A DNA stretch of 21,995 nt from Alphaproteobacteria bacterium (GTDB lineage Bacteria > Pseudomonadota > Alphaproteobacteria > Micavibrionales > Micavibrionaceae): contig JAESUK010000173.1 of NCBI GenBank assembly GCA_016763095.1, positions 1 through 21,995 on the forward strand, written 5' to 3'. Within the stretch, counting starts at the first letter, position 1. Each line of letters starts with the position of its first letter. The position numbers were made by a program, and so were the translations under genes. The notes beneath the pieces are model-generated. The model was given only the letters and a program-made list of their open reading frames with translations, did no database searches and was not told the origin of the DNA. Of this stretch, positions 7,677 to 13,494 are shown one piece after another.

Positions 7677-7711
7677 ATATGGCACAAATTGGGGGTGTTT
7701 GTCCACCATAT
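7677..7711. other. hairpin in the divergent region
   Basis: ATATGG (7677-7682) pairs with CCATAT (7706-7711), and inside it ACAAA (7684-7688) pairs with TTTGT (7698-7702), leaving a G-rich loop. No T-run follows on either side, so it is not an ordinary terminator. It may be a small RNA structure or a binding site. Confidence 0.35.
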
Positions 7712-7831
7712 CGGGCAGATCACATAGCCACCTTTGCGATATTTTCATGAGGTTGGTGTGGCGCACTCTATAATATGAAGAAAAGTATGTAGAGAACACC
7801 CAGCCTGTGTGTTTGCCTAATTGTAAATTAG

Positions 7832-7860
7832 TTGACATAAGCTACCTAGTTTGCTAAACA
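7832..7860 (+). promoter_or_regulatory. candidate promoter of the malonyl-CoA decarboxylase-like gene
   Basis: A perfect -35 hexamer TTGACA (7832-7837) is followed after 17 bases by a weak -10 (TAAACA, 7855-7860). A strong -35 with a poor -10 fits an activator-dependent promoter. The dyads at 7876-7885 and 7908-7937 would lie in the leader or just after the start point. Confidence 0.4.
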
Positions 7861-7875
7861 ATTCATATAAATAAG

Positions 7876-7885
7876 TTACATGTAA
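7876..7885. promoter_or_regulatory. perfect palindrome TTACATGTAA, possible operator
   Basis: A perfect 10-base palindrome 16 bases after the candidate -10 element, where a bound repressor would block transcription. GTTACA at its left edge is mirrored by TGTAAC at 7900-7905, so two half-site arrangements are possible. Confidence 0.3.
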
Positions 7886-7907
7886 GATAAATATTACAAT
7901 GTAACGC

Positions 7908-7937
7908 TGAATGTTGGCTATAAATGTGCAACATTCA
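7908..7937. promoter_or_regulatory. 9-bp inverted repeat with 12-base spacer
   Basis: TGAATGTTG (7908-7916) and CAACATTCA (7929-7937) form a perfect dyad. It lies about 56 bases before the chosen start codon, so it may be an operator or a hairpin in the mRNA leader. Confidence 0.35.
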
Positions 7938-7992
7938 TGGTGTTAAGCCATAGAAATATAATACTGTGTATATGCGTATAGGGGTAAAGCGA

Positions 7993-9195
7993 ATGTCAGA
8001 AAAGAAAAGTTCAATATCTAAGTGTTTTCAACACACTGTTTTACCATGGCTTAAAAAGCTCAGCGTTCAGTTTCATATTGGCGCAAATAATGGACAAATA
8101 CCTGCGATCAAAGAGGGTGATTTAAACAGGGCGGATTTTTTGAAAAAGAGAATTGGAAAAGATAAGTATGAGCTAGAAGTCTTGTCTGAATCTCTAGCAG
8201 AAAGCGTTGAGTTCTTGCATGTGTTACCAAATGGGAAGCATGCAAATTTAAGGGAGCAACTTTTTGATAATGAACGTGTGCATATGCAAGACAGTATTGA
8301 GGACATGATCGCGACCCGTGTTGGGGAGAGCAATGCAAACAAGCGTTGCTTCGCACGCGTGGTACATACGGCGAAAAAAGAAGATGTAACGGCAGGTATC
8401 TTTGTCGCACTGACAAATGTATCAGGTGTTGATGGGCGTGTATCGCACCAAGACCTTCCTGGTGATATCGATGTTATTAAGAATATGCCTGTGGCAGAGT
8501 TTGTCCCCCCAGCACAAGATTCAAATGATGTTGCTGTCGCGGTTCTCTACACGATTTCCAGCAATCAAAAGCTGGGTTATGATTGGGAAAAAGGCGGGCG
8601 GTCTTTGGCAAGTAATATCTATCAGCACTTGAATGAGGAATCCAAGGAAAGAGGATATCCGCTGTATATCACAACACTCTCCCCTGTACGTGGCTTTAAT
8701 AAATGGTTGCAAAAACAACCAGACTATAAAGACTTTGTCTCTGAAATAGAGGTCAACGGAAAACCTGATCTTGGGGCAAGCGAGATGTTAAAACACCTCG
8801 TCGCACATCCAGAAGGACAAGCCGAGATGCGCAAAATGGTAATGCAATATATGGTGGAAGAAAAAGATCCTGTGATGAATTTTCATCTTGGTAACGGAGC
8901 CTATATTGGGGATATTAATTTTAACTCTGAAAATAGCCAAGATTGGGTAATGATGAATTATGTGTATGCTCCTGATGCGGACATTGTTGGTAAAAATAGT
9001 GAGCTATATATGAAAACGAAAATTCGGGCAGTAGCACCGCATCTTCAAGATGTAATACAGGAGAGTAATCCTGAATTACTACGCAGTGTAAAATGTATTG
9101 CGGATAGCGCCCAGCCAATATTCAGGAAGTTACAAGAGGATACCCCTGTAATTGCTCCTGTTCTTATACCAGTGCATGAGCCTAACCAAAATTAA
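7993..9195 (+). CDS. divergent malonyl-CoA decarboxylase-like protein (GNAT-type fold)
   Basis: A 400-residue protein with the landmarks of the malonyl-CoA decarboxylase family, which converts malonyl-CoA to acetyl-CoA and CO2. In order: FVALTNVSGVDGRV (about 137-150), YTISSNQKLG (186-195), ITTLSPVRGFNKWL (226-239) with S230 in the place of the family's catalytic serine, NFHLGNGAYIGDINF (296-310) with H298 in the place of the catalytic histidine, and NYVY (322-325). Family members are usually about 430-490 residues; the N-terminal helical domain is shorter and hard to align here. The start at 7993 is chosen because AGGGG lies about 8 bases upstream; GTG 7966 and ATG 7972 lack such a site. No malonate transporter, ligase or fatty-acid gene is adjacent, so the true substrate is uncertain. 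It overlaps the convergent DUF167 gene by four bases. Confidence 0.75.
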   Translation: MSEKKSSISKCFQHTVLPWLKKLSVQFHIGANNGQIPAIKEGDLNRADFLKKRIGKDKYELEVLSESLAESVEFLHVLPNGKHANLREQLFDNERVHMQDSIEDMIATRVGESNANKRCFARVVHTAKKEDVTAGIFVALTNVSGVDGRVSHQDLPGDIDVIKNMPVAEFVPPAQDSNDVAVAVLYTISSNQKLGYDWEKGGRSLASNIYQHLNEESKERGYPLYITTLSPVRGFNKWLQKQPDYKDFVSEIEVNGKPDLGASEMLKHLVAHPEGQAEMRKMVMQYMVEEKDPVMNFHLGNGAYIGDINFNSENSQDWVMMNYVYAPDADIVGKNSELYMKTKIRAVAPHLQDVIQESNPELLRSVKCIADSAQPIFRKLQEDTPVIAPVLIPVHEPNQN

Positions 9196-9407
9196 TACTC
9201 AACAGAAAATGTTTTGTTTTTATGTTTTTGACCTCGTATAAGGGTAAGCTTAGATTTAGCGATTCCTAAATGCTTTGCGAGAAGCTCAATGACTGCTTTG
9301 TTGGCTTTCCCGCTTTTTGTCACGGTTGTGACATAGACTCCTAAAATTTTCTCACCACCGTCAAGCGCCTCAATTTTAATACGGTTGGATGACGCGTTCG
9401 GTGTCAC
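9192..9407 (-). CDS. DUF167/YggU family protein
   Basis: A 71-residue protein of the DUF167 (UPF0235, YggU) family. Its recognisable core is SGKANKAVIELLAKHLGIAKSKL (about 32-54), which matches the family pattern DGKANxAxxxxLAxxLGVxKSxV, followed by a closing strand segment. The biochemical role of the family is unknown. Translation starts at GTG with AAGGTGG 6 bases upstream and an in-frame TAA just before it, so no longer form exists. The protein therefore begins at the TPNASSNRI motif and lacks the first strand most members have (about 95-100 residues is usual). Its stop codon overlaps the end of the convergent decarboxylase-like gene. Confidence 0.82.
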   Translation of the reverse strand: MTPNASSNRIKIEALDGGEKILGVYVTTVTKSGKANKAVIELLAKHLGIAKSKLTLIRGQKHKNKTFSVEY

Positions 9408-9498
9408 AGGATGCCACCTTTACAAAGTATAAATACTCGTTGGGTTTTTATTTTACTATAGGGCGTGATCTAGGTATTATATTTGTAACAGGAGAAAA

Positions 9499-10185
9499 AT
9501 GCATATGAACCACAAATCTCAGGGAAATGTACTGTTCCTAATATTAATTGCTGTCGCGCTTTTTGCTGCGTTGTCTTATGCCGTTACACAGTCCACACGC
9601 GGCGGGGGAAATGCTGGTGACGAGAAAACAGGAATACACGCGGCACAAATTATTCAATATGCGGGAAGCATAGCAACGGCCATTCAACGTATTCAAGTCA
9701 GCGGGCGTTACACGATAAATGAAGTTGATTTTCAAACTCCAGGCTCCAACAATACAAACTGTACGGTCGATGATTGTCGTGTGTTTAATTCAAACAGATA
9801 TGGTGTTCCTTATGTTCCTCCTAAAATAGAATGGCTTACACCTGATAATGGGGACGCCTATTGGGGTGAATATCGTGCGGCTAATTTTCCTGTAGATGGG
9901 GTCGGTATAACAGGGGGTGCTGGTGACTCAGAACTTGCATGGCGGCTCGCCGCAGTAAAAGAGGACATTTGCATAGCCATTAATGAAAAACTGGGCGTTA
10001 CGTCTGGCGGTGTCTCTCCACCCGTAGCAGTCAACGGGATAAATTTGTTTTCTTGGTATGTGGGCGGTACGGTCGGTGGAAATATTCTCGTGGATGCGGG
10101 GGGACTATTAAGTGGTCAGCAGACGGGATGTTATGCAACAAGTGGTGGTTTATACGTATTCTACCATGTCCTTTTTGCGCGCTAG
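9499..10185 (+). CDS. pilin-like membrane-anchored hypothetical protein
   Basis: A 228-residue protein with one N-terminal hydrophobic helix (about 11-30, VLFLILIAVALFAALSYAV), preceded by a short positively charged QGN segment and followed by a probable extracytoplasmic domain rich in G, N and aromatic residues. This layout resembles type IV pilin or pseudopilin minor subunits, but there is no clear prepilin peptidase site (a G followed by a hydrophobic stretch with E at +5 is lacking). Cysteines at the positions NCTVDDC (about 82-88), DIC and GCY could form disulfides outside the cytoplasm. GGAG lies 4 bases before ATG 9499 and 10 bases before ATG 9505, so the start may be either one. No pilus or secretion gene is near. 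Function is unknown. Confidence 0.65.
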   Translation: MHMNHKSQGNVLFLILIAVALFAALSYAVTQSTRGGGNAGDEKTGIHAAQIIQYAGSIATAIQRIQVSGRYTINEVDFQTPGSNNTNCTVDDCRVFNSNRYGVPYVPPKIEWLTPDNGDAYWGEYRAANFPVDGVGITGGAGDSELAWRLAAVKEDICIAINEKLGVTSGGVSPPVAVNGINLFSWYVGGTVGGNILVDAGGLLSGQQTGCYATSGGLYVFYHVLFAR

Positions 10186-10485
10186 CATCAATTGTAAGGT
10201 TAATTGTTGAAAATGAATAACTTTTATGGCACTCTGTACGTATTAACAACATACATGGAGTGAACAATGGTTTCCAATACACCATATTTTGTAGCGTCAC
10301 TTCTGGGTTATATCCGAAATACATACACCGACTATTAGTCTGAGCATGTAGCGAAAAAGTCCCAGAAGCACAAAACCGTAAAGCGGTTAGCTTATGGCAC
10401 TCTACCTATATTTTTATTTTAATGTCGGGGCTGGTTTTATAAAAAATCACAGCACCCCATATGTATTTTCCTCGGGATAGAACAA
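10186..10485. other. intergenic region before the ABC transporter gene
   Basis: 300 bases without a firm gene. TTATGGCACTCT occurs twice (10224-10235 and 10392-10403). An imperfect hairpin can form at 10230-10262 (CACTC with GAGTG, GTAT with ATAC). A 23-codon frame at 10267-10338 follows a GGAG site but has no recognisable content. Confidence 0.4.
10224..10403 (+). repeat. 12-bp direct repeat, two copies
   Basis: TTATGGCACTCT at 10224-10235 and again at 10392-10403, 168 bases apart and both before the ABC transporter gene. The repeat contains TGGCAC, reminiscent of the -24 box of sigma54 promoters, but no GC-containing -12 box follows at the right distance. It may be a regulator site or chance. 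Confidence 0.3.
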
Positions 10486-12312
10486 ATGACTCAAGAACAA
10501 GACAAAAAACTTACAAACGAACGTATAAGCCGCAAGGACATCGTCGCCTTCACATGGCATTATTGGAAACAAAAGAAGGGTATGCTTATCATTAGCTTGC
10601 TATTCATGACGCTTGCTGTTGTAACCGATACCTTCTTTCCAATTTTAACAGGTGCTCTCGTAAATACAGTTATGGAAGCTCATGATAAGCAATTTGAATG
10701 GGGAAGTGCTGTTATTCAAGCCCTTGTCGCATTGATGTGCTTAGAGTTGGTGTATCACCTCTTTCGGTATGTGGCTTACTTCCTATGGAATGATTTTGCC
10801 ATTAGGAACTTGTACAACATCCTAAATGACAGCTTCCGTAAGGTGCAGAGATTTTCCACAGATTGGCACGGCAATAGCTACTCTGGAGCGACCGTACGTA
10901 AGATTACGCGGGGAATGTGGGCGTTTGATCAATATGAAGACATTATCTTCCTATATTTGTATGGGACGGGCATCATGCTGGTGACCACAATATCTATCAT
11001 GTACATCAAATGGCCAATTATGGGGGTTGTCACACTTTCATGTGTCATCATATATGTTCTGGTAAGTGTTGCTTTGGTGTTGAGAATTAATTCACCACGC
11101 TTTGTTGCCTCTGCTGCGGCAGACACACAAGTGGGTGCTTTTATGGCAGATAGCATTACTGCGAATGCCACTGTCAAAACCTTCGGACGGGAAAACAGTG
11201 AAGATGATAATTTTCACGTTATTACTGAAGGGTGGAGAGCCAAAGCGCGTTGTGCATGGCAAAGTGCACATACTGTTGATTTGGTGCGGCGTTTTATGGC
11301 GATGGCGATGATGGGCTTAATGATCTATACCGCGCTCCATTTATGGAGTGTTGGGCGCGCCACCGCAGGGGATGTGGTGTACGTAATCACAGCCTTTATC
11401 GTGCTTTCAAACTATCTCCGCAATATTGGAGAACAATTATCAAATCTCCAAAAAGCGATCAGTGAGATGGAAGATATTATCACATTTTGGAAAAAGAAAA
11501 GTGATGTAGAAGATTATGAGGGCGCACAAGAGCTTGTTGCCCCTGAGGGAGCTATTTGCTTTGAGCAAGTGAACTTTGCCTATGATGAAAATGCTGAGAA
11601 AATTTATGATGCGTTCTCAATTGATATTAAATCAGGAGAGCAAGTGGCACTTGTTGGGCATTCAGGGTCAGGAAAATCTACGTTCGTGAAACTTGTTCAA
11701 AGGTTATATGACATACAAGGGGGTGCCATTACAATTGATGGTCAAAACATTGCGGATGTCACACAGGAATCTTTGCGCAAAACCATCGCATTGGTTCCAC
11801 AAGAACCTATTTTGTTTCATCGTACGCTTTCCGATAACATTGCCTATGGATTACCTGGGGCGACCAAAGGCGCGATTGTGAAGGCGGCAAAGCAAGCCTA
11901 TGCGCATGACTTTATTTCGCGTCTGCCACAGGGCTATGACACATTGGTGGGGGAACGCGGTGTGAAGCTGTCCGGTGGAGAGCGTCAACGTGTCGCCATT
12001 GCGCGGGCAATTTTAACGAATTGCCCAATTTTGGTCTTGGATGAAGCAACATCTGCGTTGGATTCTGTGTCAGAGCATGAAATTCAAAAGGCGCTAAAAA
12101 CACTGATGCATGGTCGGACAACGATTACGATCGCCCACAGATTGGCGACTATTAAAGCCGTAGATCGTATTCTTGTGTTTGAAGATGGTCATGTGATTGA
12201 GCAAGGAACCCATGATGAATTGGTCGCGACCGATGGCTCTCAATATAAGCGCCTATACGAAATGCAGGCGCTGGACTTAATTGGGACACGTGATGTAACA
12301 AAATTAATCTAA
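10486..12312 (+). CDS. ABC-type exporter half-transporter (permease fused to ATPase)
   Basis: A 608-residue protein of the ABCB/MsbA-like exporter layout, acting as a dimer in the inner membrane. The transmembrane domain (about 30-325) has six helices (near 33-50, 77-100, 157-174, 178-200, 270-288, 295-312). The nucleotide-binding domain (about 355-595) has Walker A GHSGSGKST (391-399), Q-loop Q439, signature LSGGERQ (495-501), Walker B ILVLDE (515-520) with catalytic E520, D-loop SALD and switch H551. All ATPase residues are present. Substrate is unknown; relatives move lipids, peptides, heme precursors or drugs. It starts at ATG 10486 after a weak GGGA site. There is no partner gene nearby, so it is likely homodimeric. 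A hairpin (12319-12349) lies just after its stop. Confidence 0.9.
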   Translation: MTQEQDKKLTNERISRKDIVAFTWHYWKQKKGMLIISLLFMTLAVVTDTFFPILTGALVNTVMEAHDKQFEWGSAVIQALVALMCLELVYHLFRYVAYFLWNDFAIRNLYNILNDSFRKVQRFSTDWHGNSYSGATVRKITRGMWAFDQYEDIIFLYLYGTGIMLVTTISIMYIKWPIMGVVTLSCVIIYVLVSVALVLRINSPRFVASAAADTQVGAFMADSITANATVKTFGRENSEDDNFHVITEGWRAKARCAWQSAHTVDLVRRFMAMAMMGLMIYTALHLWSVGRATAGDVVYVITAFIVLSNYLRNIGEQLSNLQKAISEMEDIITFWKKKSDVEDYEGAQELVAPEGAICFEQVNFAYDENAEKIYDAFSIDIKSGEQVALVGHSGSGKSTFVKLVQRLYDIQGGAITIDGQNIADVTQESLRKTIALVPQEPILFHRTLSDNIAYGLPGATKGAIVKAAKQAYAHDFISRLPQGYDTLVGERGVKLSGGERQRVAIARAILTNCPILVLDEATSALDSVSEHEIQKALKTLMHGRTTITIAHRLATIKAVDRILVFEDGHVIEQGTHDELVATDGSQYKRLYEMQALDLIGTRDVTKLI

Positions 12313-12318
12313 TTTATG

Positions 12319-12349
12319 TGTGAGATGGTGCATCATGTACCCTCTCACA
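12319..12349 (+). terminator. strong hairpin between the ABC transporter and ppa
   Basis: TGTGAGA (12319-12325) pairs with TCTCACA (12343-12349), and GGTGCA pairs with TGTACC inside it (one G-T pair), with a TCA loop and a single mismatch: about 13 paired bases. It begins 6 bases after the stop codon. There is no T-run, so it is not a canonical intrinsic terminator; it could stabilise the mRNA 3' end or act with Rho. Confidence 0.4.
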
Positions 12350-12351
12350 TC

Positions 12352-12380
12352 TTGACGTGTCTGTGTACACATGCGATAAC
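12352..12380 (+). promoter_or_regulatory. candidate ppa promoter with a palindrome in its spacer
   Basis: TTGACG (12352-12357) and GATAAC (12375-12380), 17 bases apart, match five and four of six consensus positions. The spacer contains the perfect palindrome TGTGTACACA (12362-12371), which could be an operator placed between -35 and -10. The mRNA would start near 12387, ahead of the start codon at 12414. Confidence 0.45.
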
Positions 12381-12413
12381 GCCATAAATATGAATTTAGG
12401 AGTGAATACGCAT

Positions 12414-12956
12414 ATGTCTTTAGATAAAGTTGCAATTGGTAAAGATGCCCCAAACGATATAAACGTGGTCATTGAAAACCCTGCGGGCGGATGCCCAGTA
12501 AAATACGAGATGGACAAGGACTCAGGGATGTTATTCGTCGACCGTTTCGTTCATACACCAATGTTCTATCCAGGAAATTATGGTTTTATTCCGCACACAT
12601 TGTCAGGTGACGGTGATCCTGTTGATGTTCTTGTAATGAGTACGCTTCCTGTTGTACCTGGTGCTATCTTACAATCTCGTCCAGTTGGCGTTCTTGAAAT
12701 GGAAGATGATGGCGGACAAGATGAAAAAATCATTGCTGTTCCGACAACAAAAATGTTCCCATACCACGAGAACATTGAGACTGTAGAAGACCTTCCTGCT
12801 ATTCAACGTGAACAAATTGAACATTTCTTTACACACTACAAAGATCTGGAAAAAGGAAAATGGGTTAAGATTCTCGGTTGGGCGGGCGTAGATCGCGCGA
12901 AAGAGCTTATTATTGAAGGTATTCAACGTGCAGAAAAAGATAAAAAAGCAGCATAA
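12414..12956 (+). CDS. ppa: inorganic pyrophosphatase (family I)
   Basis: A 180-residue soluble family I pyrophosphatase, close to the E. coli length of 175-176. It hydrolyses pyrophosphate to phosphate with Mg2+ and so pulls nucleotide and polymer synthesis forward. The signature DGDPVDVLV (66-74) supplies the metal-binding D66, D68 and D71. K30, E21, Y56, D103 and Y141-K142 are in the expected places. The start at 12414 is preferred because family members begin close to this point; AGGAG lies 11 bases upstream. An in-frame ATG at 12357 would add 19 unrelated residues and overlap the promoter. Ndk follows 70 bases later without a visible terminator, so the two may be cotranscribed. Confidence 0.95.
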   Translation: MSLDKVAIGKDAPNDINVVIENPAGGCPVKYEMDKDSGMLFVDRFVHTPMFYPGNYGFIPHTLSGDGDPVDVLVMSTLPVVPGAILQSRPVGVLEMEDDGGQDEKIIAVPTTKMFPYHENIETVEDLPAIQREQIEHFFTHYKDLEKGKWVKILGWAGVDRAKELIIEGIQRAEKDKKAA

Positions 12957-13026
12957 AAAGAAAGCTTGAGAGATAAAAAAACTTTAGGTATAAGTTAAAA
13001 GAGATTAAATAAAAGGATTTAGAAAA

Positions 13027-13443
13027 ATGCAAAGAACATTCTCAATTATTAAACCAGATGCGACACGTCGTAACTTAACTGGTGCAATTACACAAAAGTT
13101 TGAAGATAATGGCCTCCGTGTTGTTGCTTCTAAAAGAATTCAAATGACAACAGCGCAAGCTGAAGGCTTCTATGAAGTTCATAAAGATCGTCCATTCTTT
13201 GGCGAGCTTGTTGAAATGATGGTTTCTGGTCCAGTTGTTGTTCAGGTTCTTGAAGGTGAAGATGCCGTTGCAAAAAACCGTGAGATCATGGGTGCAACAA
13301 ATCCAGCTGACGCAGCACCGGGAACAATCCGCGCAGACTTTGCAGAAAGCATTGGCGCAAACTCAGTACATGGGTCTGATAGCTTAGAGAATGCTGGTAT
13401 TGAAATGGCTTACTTCTTTAACGAAGATGAAATCGTAGGCTAA
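13027..13443 (+). CDS. ndk: nucleoside diphosphate kinase
   Basis: A 138-residue enzyme of the usual size (about 140). It transfers the gamma phosphate of ATP to other NDPs through a phosphohistidine, balancing the NTP and dNTP pools. Visible family features: TFSIIKPDA at the start (K9), FYEVHKDRPFF (48-58), GATNPADAAPGTIR (89-102), and the active-site segment NSVHGSDS with catalytic H115. AAAGGAT lies about 10 bases upstream of the ATG. It follows ppa and precedes a strong terminator. Position near pur genes fits nucleotide metabolism, although those run on the other strand. Confidence 0.97.
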   Translation: MQRTFSIIKPDATRRNLTGAITQKFEDNGLRVVASKRIQMTTAQAEGFYEVHKDRPFFGELVEMMVSGPVVVQVLEGEDAVAKNREIMGATNPADAAPGTIRADFAESIGANSVHGSDSLENAGIEMAYFFNEDEIVG

Positions 13444-13465
13444 GTCTTACAAAAAGAGACACAAT

Positions 13466-13494
13466 AAAAAACGGGCTTTTGAGCTCGTTTTTTT
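13466..13494. terminator. bidirectional Rho-independent terminator
   Basis: A 12-base stem (13466-13477 with 13482-13493, one G-T pair) with the loop TTTG. It is flanked by an A-run on the left and a T-run on the right (13488-13494), so it can end ndk transcription on the plus strand and the kinase transcript on the minus strand. The last stem bases overlap the kinase stop codon (13493-13495). Confidence 0.85.

Larger units (their letters stand above)
7603..7965. other. structured divergent regulatory region
   Basis: About 360 bases between the minus-strand 231-residue gene and the plus-strand malonyl-CoA decarboxylase-like gene, with no coding frame of merit. It holds a hairpin (7677-7711), a promoter-like pair (7832-7860), a perfect 10-base palindrome (7876-7885), a spaced repeat GTTACA (7875-7880) with TGTAAC (7900-7905), and a 9-base inverted repeat (7908-7937). 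This density of dyads suggests regulated divergent transcription. Confidence 0.5.

Noticed and set aside
10031..10324. 97-codon minus-strand frame after the pilin-like gene
   Set aside because: It lies mostly antisense to the end of the pilin-like gene and has no recognisable content.
10224..10403. sigma54 promoter at TGGCAC
   Set aside because: Neither TGGCAC copy is followed at the right distance by a TTGCA/T -12 box.
12357..12413. 19-residue extension of pyrophosphatase
   Set aside because: It would overlap the likely promoter, and the family starts near MSLDKV.
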